Origin: Deltaproteobacteria bacterium
Lineage (GTDB): Bacteria; Desulfobacterota; Desulfobacteria; Desulfobacterales; JAUVGT01
DNA length: 6,864 nucleotides
NCBI GenBank assembly: GCA_030593645.1
Contig: JAUVGT010000271.1
Span: forward strand, 1-6,864
Reading direction: 5' to 3'
Shown here in pieces: positions 1 to 6,375 of the stretch. Positions within the stretch are counted from its first letter, which is position 1. Each line of letters opens with the position of its first letter. Position numbers and translations under genes: made by a program. The notes under the pieces were generated by a model. It saw nothing but the letters and a program-made list of their open reading frames with translations, searched no databases and had not been told where the DNA came from.

Positions 1-1064
1 GCACGGATGTCTACCAGATGGTCTATAAATGGATTGGATTTCTCCCCGGCGGCCTGGCAATGGCCACGGTGGGCGCATGTGCCTGCTTTGCAGCGATATC
101 AGGCTCTTCCCTCGCAACCGCCGCCATGTTTGGAATGGTGGCGTTGCCCGAGATGAAAAAACTCGATTATTCTGACAAGTTGGCCACAGGGTGCATTGCA
201 GCAGGCGGCACACTTGGGATCCTGATTCCGCCGAGTTCGGTTTTGATTTTATACGGTATCTTAACAGAACAGGGAATCGGGAGACTTTTTATTGCCGGGA
301 TGATTCCCGGAATAGTCCTGGCTCTTGTTTTTATACTAACCATTTATGTCATGGCTAAAATAAATCCATCCATTGGAAAACCAGGGCCGAAATTCAGCGC
401 AAAAGAAAAAATCGGATCACTAAAAAACACGTGGAGTTTGCTTCTCCTGTTTGTCGTTGTCATTGGTGGTCTTTACACGGGAAAGTTTACCCCGACTGAA
501 GCTGCTGGTGTCGGCGCTTTTGGCGCTTTTGTAATTACAATCATTAAAAAACGCCTGACCCGAAAAACACTCATGGAGACCATGAAAGAAACAACCTCTT
601 CAACCGCGATGATATTTGGTATTCTGATCGGGGCAATGATTTTTCAAAAATTTATGACCTTAAGCGAAATACCGGGCACACTGGCTTCGCTGATTGTAAG
701 TTCAAAACTAAGCCCGCATGTGATCATTTCATGTATTATTTTCGCGTTTATTGTATTGGGTTGTTTCATGGAAGGTTTGTCAATTATGATGCTTGCGGTT
801 CCGATCGTTTACCCGATTGTTGTACAACTGGGGTATGATCCGATCTGGTTCGGTATTATCATTACACTGACCATGGAAATGAGTCTGATCACGCCGCCGG
901 TAGGGGTGAATGTGTTTGTCTTAAGCGGTGTAGCAAAAGATATCCCGATGTATACCATTTTTCGTGGTATTCTTCCTTTCTGGGTGGCCATGTTTGTTGT
1001 CATCATACTGCTGATGATTTTTCCTGAAATCGTACTTTTTTTGCCCAATACAATGATGCAGTAG
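1..1064 (+). CDS. TRAP transporter large permease (DctM-type), 5' end missing
   Basis: This is the large membrane subunit of a tripartite ATP-independent periplasmic (TRAP) transporter, the ion-gradient-driven channel that works with a periplasmic binding protein and a small permease to import organic acids. The reading frame is already open at the window edge (first full codon at base 3), so the ATG at 18 is internal. About 353 residues are visible against a usual length near 425-430, so roughly 75-80 N-terminal residues lie outside. Family signatures are clear: LPGGLAMATVGACA, then AAISGSSLATAAMFG and VALPEM, then AAGGTLGILIPPSSVLILYG, and near the end ITPPVGVNVFVLSG. About ten hydrophobic segments are seen, ending in a very hydrophobic helix. 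The binding protein and small permease genes would be expected upstream. Substrate cannot be read from this subunit; the RdhA-like gene 98 bases downstream makes a halogenated or otherwise substituted organic acid conceivable. Confidence 0.95.
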   Translation, partial: TDVYQMVYKWIGFLPGGLAMATVGACACFAAISGSSLATAAMFGMVALPEMKKLDYSDKLATGCIAAGGTLGILIPPSSVLILYGILTEQGIGRLFIAGMIPGIVLALVFILTIYVMAKINPSIGKPGPKFSAKEKIGSLKNTWSLLLLFVVVIGGLYTGKFTPTEAAGVGAFGAFVITIIKKRLTRKTLMETMKETTSSTAMIFGILIGAMIFQKFMTLSEIPGTLASLIVSSKLSPHVIISCIIFAFIVLGCFMEGLSIMMLAVPIVYPIVVQLGYDPIWFGIIITLTMEMSLITPPVGVNVFVLSGVAKDIPMYTIFRGILPFWVAMFVVIILLMIFPEIVLFLPNTMMQ

Positions 1065-1103
1065 CAGGGGGGCATTGGTTTCCAGAAATTTTAACATTCA
1101 TTA

Positions 1104-1131
1104 TTGACGGTTTCGTATTTGAAGTTATCTG
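1104..1131 (+). promoter_or_regulatory. weak candidate sigma70-type promoter before the RdhA-like gene
   Basis: TTGACG (1104-1109, 5 of 6 to the -35 consensus) is followed 16 bases later by TATCTG (1126-1131, only 3 of 6 to the -10 consensus). Transcription would start near 1138, just before the strong Shine-Dalgarno TGGAGG at 1147-1152. It could give the RdhA-like/GntR pair its own transcript apart from the TRAP genes. The poor -10 box makes this tentative. Confidence 0.25.
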
Positions 1132-1162
1132 CCTATTGAATTAATCTGGAGGTATCAATCAG

Positions 1163-2599
1163 ATGTTTGTTGTTTTGCTTTTAGTTTCCAGCACGATCAT
1201 GTTTATGTTCGCTTTAATATTTACTATTGAATCGATAAGGGAAAAAGAACCGCGATCCCCCATGTTTGGTGCCGCGGGTATTGCATTTTCAGTAATACTT
1301 ATAATTTCTATTATTTTTATTCCGGTGCTGCGCATTCCTGTTGCTGTATTTTTTGGACTTGGCGGTATCTTTGTTCTGGTTGTTCTTATTCCGGGTAAAC
1401 CATACGCAAGGGCAATGAAAGGCGCAATGGGGCATGTGATCGGAAATGCAAAGCGGTTTGATGAACGTGATGTCGTGTTTGCCCGTTTACGTCTTGCCAA
1501 TGAAGGATCGGCCGACCAGAAGGAGTGTTACAAACACTATTACAAAGAAATGCATCCTGAAAGGGAAGAGGCGGATGTGATTCGGAGGGAAAAGGGGATG
1601 TTAGGGAAAAATGGCGGCGGAGCCATTGATAATTCATATCCCCCAAATATTTCCATGCTGCATTCCGCTTTTGACATACCTGATTTATTAGGACCTCATA
1701 CAACGGCTGAACCGCAGCCGGATGAAAAGCCGATGAAAATGGATTCCGCAAAATCCACGGAAATTGCCAAAAATTATGCGAAACATATCGGTGCTGACCT
1801 TGTGGGTATATGTAAAGTGAATCCTCTCTGGATTTATTCCCACCGCGGTGAGATTCATTTTGATAATTGGGATGACTGGGGCAAAGAACTGACCGATTTC
1901 CCACCCTATGCATTGGTGATGTGTACGGAAATGAACTGGGAGCATGTAAGCTCAGCCCCTCACACACCCGCGGTTGCTGAAAGCGCGAACAATTATGCAA
2001 AAGGTGCTTATCTGAGTATCAGCATGGCCAGGTGGTTTGCGCATATGGGTTATCAGGGAGTCGCCCAAAATACCAGGCGTTATGATGCCATACTTTCGCC
2101 GCTGGCTGTTGACGCGGGACTCGGAGAAGTCGGGAGAAACGGATATTTAATCGCTCCCAAATTTGGAACGCGTGTACGCGTATTTGCCACTTTAACCGAC
2201 ATGCCTCTGATACCGGACAAACCCATATCCATAGGGGCTGATGAATTCTGCCGGAAGTGCAAGAAATGTGCTGAATCCTGTCCATCTAAATCTATTCCCC
2301 TGGATGACAAAGTGGTTCATAACGGTGTAAAAAAGTGGAAACTCAATGAAGAGTCCTGCTTTGAATACTGGAGTAAAGTCGGTACCGACTGTTCCGTGTG
2401 CATGGCTATTTGTCCATTTGCCCGACCGGATACCTTTTCCCACCGAATCGTTCGCCGACTTATGGCCAGGTCTCCTGTGGCCAGAGCACTTTTTCCTTAT
2501 ATGGATAATGTACTCTATGGAAAAAAATGGAGACCTCGTAAAGTGTCATCATGGCTTGACTGGTCAAATGGGTCTAAAACGAAGAAGGAGAGTTATTAA
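1163..2599 (+). CDS. membrane-anchored reductive dehalogenase-like protein (RdhA family, N-terminal TM helices)
   Basis: 478 residues with the layout of a corrinoid/iron-sulfur reductive dehalogenase. The start is supported by TGGAGG ten bases upstream. Residues about 2-22, 35-56 and 58-77 are hydrophobic helices; there is no twin-arginine Tat signal. Basic residues after helix 3 (K79, R83, K86, K97, R98) suggest that the catalytic part faces the cytoplasm. RdhA features follow in order: RFDERDVVFARLRL near 98-111, a YYKEMHPE segment near 126-133, a GADLVGICKVNP block at 210-221, and DAGLGEVGRNGYLIAPKFG at 317-335. Two 4Fe-4S motifs come next, C363-x2-C366-x2-C369-x3-C373-P and C399-x10-C410-x2-C413-x3-C417-P, then a typical LFPYMDNVLYG tail. 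By spacing, Y278 and R337 match catalytic Tyr246 and Arg305 of PceA. RdhAs carry cobalamin without the DxHxxG motif, which is also absent here. No rdhB anchor gene is seen; the helices may replace it. A related epoxyqueuosine reductase (QueG) is less likely given the RdhA-specific N-terminal blocks. Dehalogenation itself is inferred. Confidence 0.88.
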   Translation: MFVVLLLVSSTIMFMFALIFTIESIREKEPRSPMFGAAGIAFSVILIISIIFIPVLRIPVAVFFGLGGIFVLVVLIPGKPYARAMKGAMGHVIGNAKRFDERDVVFARLRLANEGSADQKECYKHYYKEMHPEREEADVIRREKGMLGKNGGGAIDNSYPPNISMLHSAFDIPDLLGPHTTAEPQPDEKPMKMDSAKSTEIAKNYAKHIGADLVGICKVNPLWIYSHRGEIHFDNWDDWGKELTDFPPYALVMCTEMNWEHVSSAPHTPAVAESANNYAKGAYLSISMARWFAHMGYQGVAQNTRRYDAILSPLAVDAGLGEVGRNGYLIAPKFGTRVRVFATLTDMPLIPDKPISIGADEFCRKCKKCAESCPSKSIPLDDKVVHNGVKKWKLNEESCFEYWSKVGTDCSVCMAICPFARPDTFSHRIVRRLMARSPVARALFPYMDNVLYGKKWRPRKVSSWLDWSNGSKTKKESY

Positions 2600-2604
2600 T
2601 CAAC

Positions 2605-3372
2605 ATGTTTAATCCCGTTGACAAAATGAGATATTCCGATCGAATCGCCCAGGAAGTTCAATCACATATTCTTGGCGGCGGTCTAAAACGTGGCGATCGT
2701 CTGCCATCCGAACTTGATCTGGCGAAAAAATTTCAGGTCAGTCGTTCAGTCATTCGTGAAGCCATGCGTACACTTGATGGATTGGGGTTAATCACGATCA
2801 AAAAAGGCCCGGGAGGCGGTATTTTTGTACATAACGGATATCATAAGCCGTTAAGTTCTTCCCTTCAAGGATTAGTGGATTCCGGCCAGGTCAGTGTGGA
2901 TCACATCATGAATGTGCGTCTGATGATTGAACCGGGTGTGGCCGCGGAAGCGGCCCGGAAAGCCACAGATGTGGATATCAAGATCCTGAGTAATCTGATC
3001 GAAGAGTCAGAAAAATGTTCGGATGACGCGGAATGCATGCAGGCGAATCGGGGCAGGTTTCATGTTCACCTGGCCACTGCGACTGATAACAGGGTTCTTG
3101 AGATGTTTATGCAGTCATTGATCGAATTATTGCGTGAATATTTCCGTGATTTTAAAGTCATTGAATTTGAAAGACATGCGATTGAGTCCCAGAAGCAGAT
3201 ACTGGAAGCCATAAAGACGGGTGATTCAGAAAAAGCCCGAAGACATATGGAAAATTTTATTTTGGAGATCTGGAGCCTGGTTAAAGATCTGGATAAAAGT
3301 AAGAAGCCGGATGCACTGAATATGGATGCCGGTAAATCACATAAACGGCCCGGTTTATCATCTATGCGATAA
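2605..3372 (+). CDS. GntR-family transcriptional regulator, FadR/FCD subfamily
   Basis: 255-residue DNA-binding regulator. Residues about 10-75 form the GntR winged helix-turn-helix, with GDRLPSELDLAKKFQVSRSV (30-49), the REAMRTLDGLGLI recognition/wing region and the glycine-rich wing GPGGGIFV. Residues about 98-222 are an all-helical FCD effector domain (NVRLMIEPGVAAEAA, then RFHVHLATATDNRVL, then QILEAIKTGDSEKARRHMENF). Most FCD proteins bind a metal and an organic acid through an Asp and three His. By manual alignment only H153 remains, with R149, Q196 and F218 at the other three sites, so a metal-free effector pocket is likely. The gene starts 5 bases after the RdhA-like stop; GAAGGAG at 2584-2590, inside the end of that gene, is its Shine-Dalgarno with a rather long 14-base spacer (a second ATG at 2626 is possible). 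It is therefore co-transcribed and probably controls the TRAP/RdhA genes. Residues beyond 228 are a charged, probably disordered tail. Confidence 0.94.
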   Translation: MFNPVDKMRYSDRIAQEVQSHILGGGLKRGDRLPSELDLAKKFQVSRSVIREAMRTLDGLGLITIKKGPGGGIFVHNGYHKPLSSSLQGLVDSGQVSVDHIMNVRLMIEPGVAAEAARKATDVDIKILSNLIEESEKCSDDAECMQANRGRFHVHLATATDNRVLEMFMQSLIELLREYFRDFKVIEFERHAIESQKQILEAIKTGDSEKARRHMENFILEIWSLVKDLDKSKKPDALNMDAGKSHKRPGLSSMR

Positions 3373-3439
3373 TAAATTAAGAGAAACTTTTTCTGATTTG
3401 AATGTGTTAAGAATTGGTGATGATGCAGCCTTTTTTATC

Positions 3440-3460
3440 AACACGTGCGTGTTCACGTGA
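3440..3460. promoter_or_regulatory. overlapping palindromes, possible operator
   Basis: AACACG (3440-3445), a TG spacer and CGTGTT (3448-3453) form a perfect inverted repeat, and the 8-base palindrome TCACGTGA (3453-3460) overlaps its last base. CACGTG thus appears twice on one face (3442-3447 and 3454-3459), 12 bases apart. The element lies 30-50 bases before the start of the next gene and about 70 bases after the GntR gene, where an operator would be expected. No T-run follows, so it is not an intrinsic terminator. The binding protein is unknown. Confidence 0.35.
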
Positions 3461-3480
3461 TCGCGTAACTCTATGGATAT

Positions 3481-3484
3481 GGAG
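3481..3484 (+). promoter_or_regulatory. Shine-Dalgarno GGAG that decides the start at 3491
   Basis: GGAG ends 6 bases before the ATG at 3491. Two earlier in-frame ATGs (3473 and 3479) have no purine-rich site upstream, and the GGAG falls within the codons they would use. The start at 3491 is therefore preferred, giving a protein beginning MANTYRVIFNG. Confidence 0.6.
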
Positions 3485-3490
3485 AAAACA

Positions 3491-4273
3491 ATGGCGAATA
3501 CATACCGTGTGATTTTCAATGGAGATGTTGTTAAGGGAAGGAATCCGGATGAGGTAAAGAAAAGTCTCAGGCAGATTTTAAATATCGATATTACTCAAAT
3601 TGAGAGACTTTTTTCCGGAGAAAAAATGGTAATAAAGAAGGATGTCGATTTAAATACCTGTGAAAAAGTAGCCGCACGATTTAAACAAGCCGGAGCAAAA
3701 TGTGAGATAGAAAAAGAAGATGAAGCGGTGTTGAGCGATCTGAACAACCAGCCCCCACCCCTGCCGGCTGCAAGTGGACCGGAATCCTCCATTACCCCAA
3801 ACCAGGGGACTTTCCGGCAAGCGGATGAAAAGTTTTGTGAATCATGCGGACGAACCATTAAACTGAACGCGCTTACCTGTCGTTACTGCGGTAAAAACCA
3901 GGTGAAAAAAGGTATGGGATGCCTGCCCAAGGCGGCCATTGCTATAGGGATCTCTTTTTTTATATTGCCGGTGATCGGGATACTCGCGGCCATTGCGATT
4001 CCAAATTTTATTGCATACAGGACAAAAGCTATTGAAGCAGGTGTGAGATCAGATCTCAGCATTCTCATAGAAAAGGAAGAACTGTATTACACAGATTACC
4101 AAAGATATACACAGGATATAGACGAGCTGGATTTTGTTCCATCCACACCTGATGTAGTGATCGAAATAATCAGTGCGGATGCAAACTGTTATAGAGCTAA
4201 GGGAGTGCATGAAAGCCGTGATATCACAATATGGACGGACTGCAGCGGGACCATGAATAAAGAAGAGAATTAA
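3491..4273 (+). CDS. composite membrane protein: alpha/beta domain, zinc ribbon, pilin-like C-terminal half
   Basis: 260 residues from the preferred start (266 if the ATG at 3473 is used). Numbering is from 3491. Residues 1-75 form a small alpha/beta domain (YRVIFNGDVVKGRNPDEVKK, then IERLFSGEKMVIKKDVDL) of a kind I associate with bacterial membrane proteins of unknown function. A proline-rich linker (about 84-112) leads to a zinc ribbon with C116-x2-C119 and C130-x2-C133. One membrane helix spans about 147-171. Its end, GILAAIAIPNFIAYRTKA (163-180), is nearly identical to the stalk of type IV pilins, and the following helix, the YYTDYQRYTQDIDELDF region (199-215) and the late cysteine pair C233/C251 also fit a pilin-like domain. 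The prepilin cleavage signal (G, then F-T-x-x-E) is absent: A149 and I154 occupy the Gly-1 and Glu5 positions. It is probably not processed, with the zinc ribbon in the cytoplasm and the pilin-like part in the periplasm. Function unknown. Confidence 0.82.
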   Translation: MANTYRVIFNGDVVKGRNPDEVKKSLRQILNIDITQIERLFSGEKMVIKKDVDLNTCEKVAARFKQAGAKCEIEKEDEAVLSDLNNQPPPLPAASGPESSITPNQGTFRQADEKFCESCGRTIKLNALTCRYCGKNQVKKGMGCLPKAAIAIGISFFILPVIGILAAIAIPNFIAYRTKAIEAGVRSDLSILIEKEELYYTDYQRYTQDIDELDFVPSTPDVVIEIISADANCYRAKGVHESRDITIWTDCSGTMNKEEN

Positions 4274-4378
4274 TGCGGAAAACTCCCCGAACCCTCAATT
4301 ATTTTATCATTTTTTTATCTCTGTATTTTACTGCCCAGTCGAATGTGTCTTGAACGTCATTGCTGTTAAGACGGATAT

Positions 4379-5248
4379 CTACTCTAATATTTGCTTAAAA
4401 TCCCTGATCGAAGATTTCGAAAGCGAACCTTTTGCGTCTGCAATTTCCACTGTATGACTCCCCAGAATTTTATAAAGGGACAAAAGTTCTGGTATTTGAG
4501 AAGTGATTTCTTCAATATGGCTTTTCACAACATCAACATCTCCCCTTGCAATCGGTCCGGTGAGTGCTTTCGGAATGCCGTCTTTTTCAATGTTTAAAAG
4601 GGTACCGTTGACCAGGGGTTTTAATACCATTAGAGCGTCATTACTTGAGATTCCCGCCTGATTGATCAGTTTAAAAGCAAAATCCATCAAGGTCACTAGA
4701 TAGTTAGACGCCACCACCGCTGAGGCATGATACAGGGTTTTTGTTTCCGTCAGTATGGTAAGACAATTACCGCCGAGATCACCCGCTATTTTACCCGCTT
4801 TTTCCAGGGCACTTTTTTCGCCTTCCACCGCAATAATAATCCCTTGAAACGGGTTGGCCTTGAATTCAGTGGATGCGAAACTTTGAAGCGGATGCAAAGA
4901 CCCGATAACCGCTTTACATCCTTTCGCGGCAGATAATATTGTAGATGGTAATGAACCGCTGCAGTGAAGAACGGTTGCATCCTGATGGAACCCTTTGTGG
5001 GCAGATATTTCATCGCACACACTTTCTATGATGTCATCCGGTGTGGTAATAAATACAATATCAGCATTTTTAGTCATTTTGCATGGGACATCACTAAAAT
5101 CGGAAGTTCCAATGGTGTTGGCGAGTTTTTTTGAAGAATGAAGGCTCTTGCTGGATAGCCCGGCTGCGGGATAGCCCAGCTCGGTTAAATACACAGCCAA
5201 TGCCGTGCCAACTCTACCGCATCCTACAATGGCAAATGAGGGTTTCAT
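4379..5248 (-). CDS. Rossmann-like/DUF2520 NAD(P)-dependent oxidoreductase, candidate ketopantoate reductase (PanG-type)
   Basis: 289 residues, normal for the family. The N-terminal Rossmann domain shows the nucleotide loop G9-C-G11-R-V-G14. The end of strand 2 carries S32-S33-K34 and no acidic residue, which suggests NADP(H) over NAD(H). Conserved family blocks follow: TTPDD at 68-72, HCSG at 95-98, GSLHPLQSF at 116-124, and K170-x2-YHASAVVASN (to N182), whose Lys and Asn are the best catalytic candidates. The C-terminal half is the helical DUF2520 domain (about 165-285). The start codon lies 22 bases after the panB stop, preceded by a weak Shine-Dalgarno (TTGGAT). PanB makes ketopantoate, and PanG, a ketopantoate reductase unrelated to PanE, belongs to this Rossmann/DUF2520 type as I recall. 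The operon context therefore supports reduction of ketopantoate to pantoate. That role is inferred; the fold is secure. The gene converges on the pilin-like gene. Confidence 0.9.
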   Translation of the reverse strand: MKPSFAIVGCGRVGTALAVYLTELGYPAAGLSSKSLHSSKKLANTIGTSDFSDVPCKMTKNADIVFITTPDDIIESVCDEISAHKGFHQDATVLHCSGSLPSTILSAAKGCKAVIGSLHPLQSFASTEFKANPFQGIIIAVEGEKSALEKAGKIAGDLGGNCLTILTETKTLYHASAVVASNYLVTLMDFAFKLINQAGISSNDALMVLKPLVNGTLLNIEKDGIPKALTGPIARGDVDVVKSHIEEITSQIPELLSLYKILGSHTVEIADAKGSLSKSSIRDFKQILE

Positions 5249-5270
5249 GTTTTATATCCAATCTATGCTT

Positions 5271-6059
5271 TTAATAACAGTGTTCCTTACCCGGAAATTC
5301 TCCGGATTGTACTTCTTGAATGTATTTGGCCAGCCCTCTTTTTGTTTCTTCACCAACCGTTGCATATTGTTTGACAAATTTGGGCACATGTCCCGGGTTT
5401 ATCCCCAGCATGTCATGAAAAACCAGAATCTGTCCGTCACAATGAGGACCTGCTCCGATTCCGATGGTCGGGATTTTCAAAGCTGCGGTGATTTTTTCCG
5501 ATATGCCCACCGGTATGCCTTCAAGGACCACGGAAAAAGCTCCGGCTGATTCTACGTTTAAAGCATCTTCCATAAGGCGGTCTTCATCACGCTGTACTTT
5601 AAATCCCCCCATCTGGTGTACGGATTGAGGTGTCAGCCCGATATGGGCCTGTACCGGAATTCCTGCTTCTGAAATGGCCGTTATGGTATCACAGACCGCG
5701 GCACCGCCTTCCAGTTTGACAGCCTGAGCATCAGCTTCTTTGAGAAATCGACCGGCGTTATTAACAGCTTCCCTGATATCGGTTTGATAAGACATAAAGG
5801 GCATATCACCGACAATCATTGCGGTTTTCGCTCCGGCGGCTACAATGCGGGTGTGATAAAGCATTTCATCCATGGTAACCGGCAGGGTGCTGTTCCCGCC
5901 CTGAATGACCATACCCAGCGAATCGCCGATGAGTATAAGGTGTATCCCCGCCTCATCTACGATCCTGGCAAATGGATAATCATAAGCGGTCAGAGCCGTA
6001 ATTTTTTCTCCCTTTTCCTTCATTTTATAAAGTGTTGTGAGGGTGACTTTGGATGGCAT
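5271..6059 (-). CDS. panB: 3-methyl-2-oxobutanoate hydroxymethyltransferase (ketopantoate hydroxymethyltransferase)
   Basis: Cytoplasmic first enzyme of pantothenate synthesis: it transfers a one-carbon unit from 5,10-methylenetetrahydrofolate to 3-methyl-2-oxobutanoate (alpha-ketoisovalerate), giving ketopantoate. At 262 residues it matches the usual length (E. coli about 264). The TIM-barrel signatures are all present: LTAYDYPFA at 23-31, IGDSLGMV at 44-51, IVGDMPFMSY at 82-91, VKLEGG at 114-119, AHIGLTPQ at 138-145, VLEGIP at 178-183 and IGIGAGPHCDGQILVFHDML at 199-218. Metal ligands D46, D85 and E117 and the likely catalytic base E180 are kept, as are K115 and H139. The start is well supported by AAGGAGA (6069-6075 on the opposite strand), nine bases upstream. 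It is first in a two-gene operon with the DUF2520 gene, behind a plausible promoter at 6110-6138. No panC is visible next to it. Confidence 0.98.
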   Translation of the reverse strand: MPSKVTLTTLYKMKEKGEKITALTAYDYPFARIVDEAGIHLILIGDSLGMVIQGGNSTLPVTMDEMLYHTRIVAAGAKTAMIVGDMPFMSYQTDIREAVNNAGRFLKEADAQAVKLEGGAAVCDTITAISEAGIPVQAHIGLTPQSVHQMGGFKVQRDEDRLMEDALNVESAGAFSVVLEGIPVGISEKITAALKIPTIGIGAGPHCDGQILVFHDMLGINPGHVPKFVKQYATVGEETKRGLAKYIQEVQSGEFPGKEHCY

Positions 6060-6109
6060 TTTAAATTATCTCCTTTTCATCAATTTTGAATAATTGTTAA
6101 ATGAACCAT

Positions 6110-6138
6110 AGTTTAATGCAATAGAAAATAAATATCAA
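6110..6138 (-). promoter_or_regulatory. panB: candidate sigma70-type promoter for panB
   Basis: On the - strand TTGATA (6133-6138, 5 of 6 to consensus) is followed after exactly 17 bases by TAAACT (6110-6115, 4 of 6). Transcription would begin near 6103, leaving a leader of about 43 bases that contains the Shine-Dalgarno of panB. The AT-rich surroundings raise the chance of a random match. Confidence 0.4.
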
Positions 6139-6341
6139 TCTGTAAATCGTGTTAATTTGACGACAATTATATTCGAAAAATGAAAGCCGGAAGAGCTCAA
6201 ATAAATATTAGTATTGACTAATCAGGGAATTATAAGGTAGAAAAATAAATTTTGCTTATATTAAATAATAAATGTCTCTCGCAGAAACCACAGTACACCA
6301 GGTAAAGAACAGCTAATATTTATATATGAGATCAACATGTG

Positions 6342-6369
6342 TTTACAACCGAGACTTCAATATTATTTT
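6342..6369 (+). promoter_or_regulatory. hisS: candidate sigma70-type promoter for hisS
   Basis: TTTACA (6342-6347, 5 of 6 to consensus) and TATTTT (6364-6369, 4 of 6) are separated by 16 bases. The predicted start, near 6376, falls on the palindrome at 6376-6388, about 33 bases before the hisS ATG. Plausible but in AT-rich sequence where such matches are common. Confidence 0.3.
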
Positions 6370-6375
6370 GCTATA

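Noticed and set aside
1386..2000. A 204-codon open frame on the - strand inside the RdhA-like gene
   Set aside because: It lies wholly within a gene with strong family motifs on the + strand, its translation resembles no protein family, and it is rich in His, Pro, Ser and Arg as expected of an antisense shadow.
1163..2599. Epoxyqueuosine reductase (QueG) as an alternative identity for the iron-sulfur protein
   Set aside because: QueG is soluble, lacks three N-terminal membrane helices and lacks the FDERD and YYKEMHPE blocks seen here; length and tail also fit RdhA better.
4301..4319. T-rich tract after the pilin-like gene as a terminator
   Set aside because: No stable GC-rich hairpin precedes the T-run; it is only AT-rich spacer.
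4347..4372. Imperfect hairpin GTCTT(G)AAC / GTTAAGAC with a 9-base loop between the converging genes
   Set aside because: The stem is bulged and no T-run follows on either strand, so it does not qualify as an intrinsic terminator.
4299..4388. A 30-codon stretch on the - strand just beyond the DUF2520 stop that reads like coding sequence, with a tract VDIRLNSNDVQDTFDWAVKY
   Set aside because: It has no ATG, GTG or TTG start with a Shine-Dalgarno and is too short to identify. The DUF2520 protein already has its normal length, so a frameshifted C-terminus is not needed. It could be a gene remnant, but nothing confirms that.
6214..6236. TTGACT and TATAAG as a promoter for hisS
   Set aside because: The spacing is only 11 bases, far from the 16-18 needed for a sigma70-type promoter.
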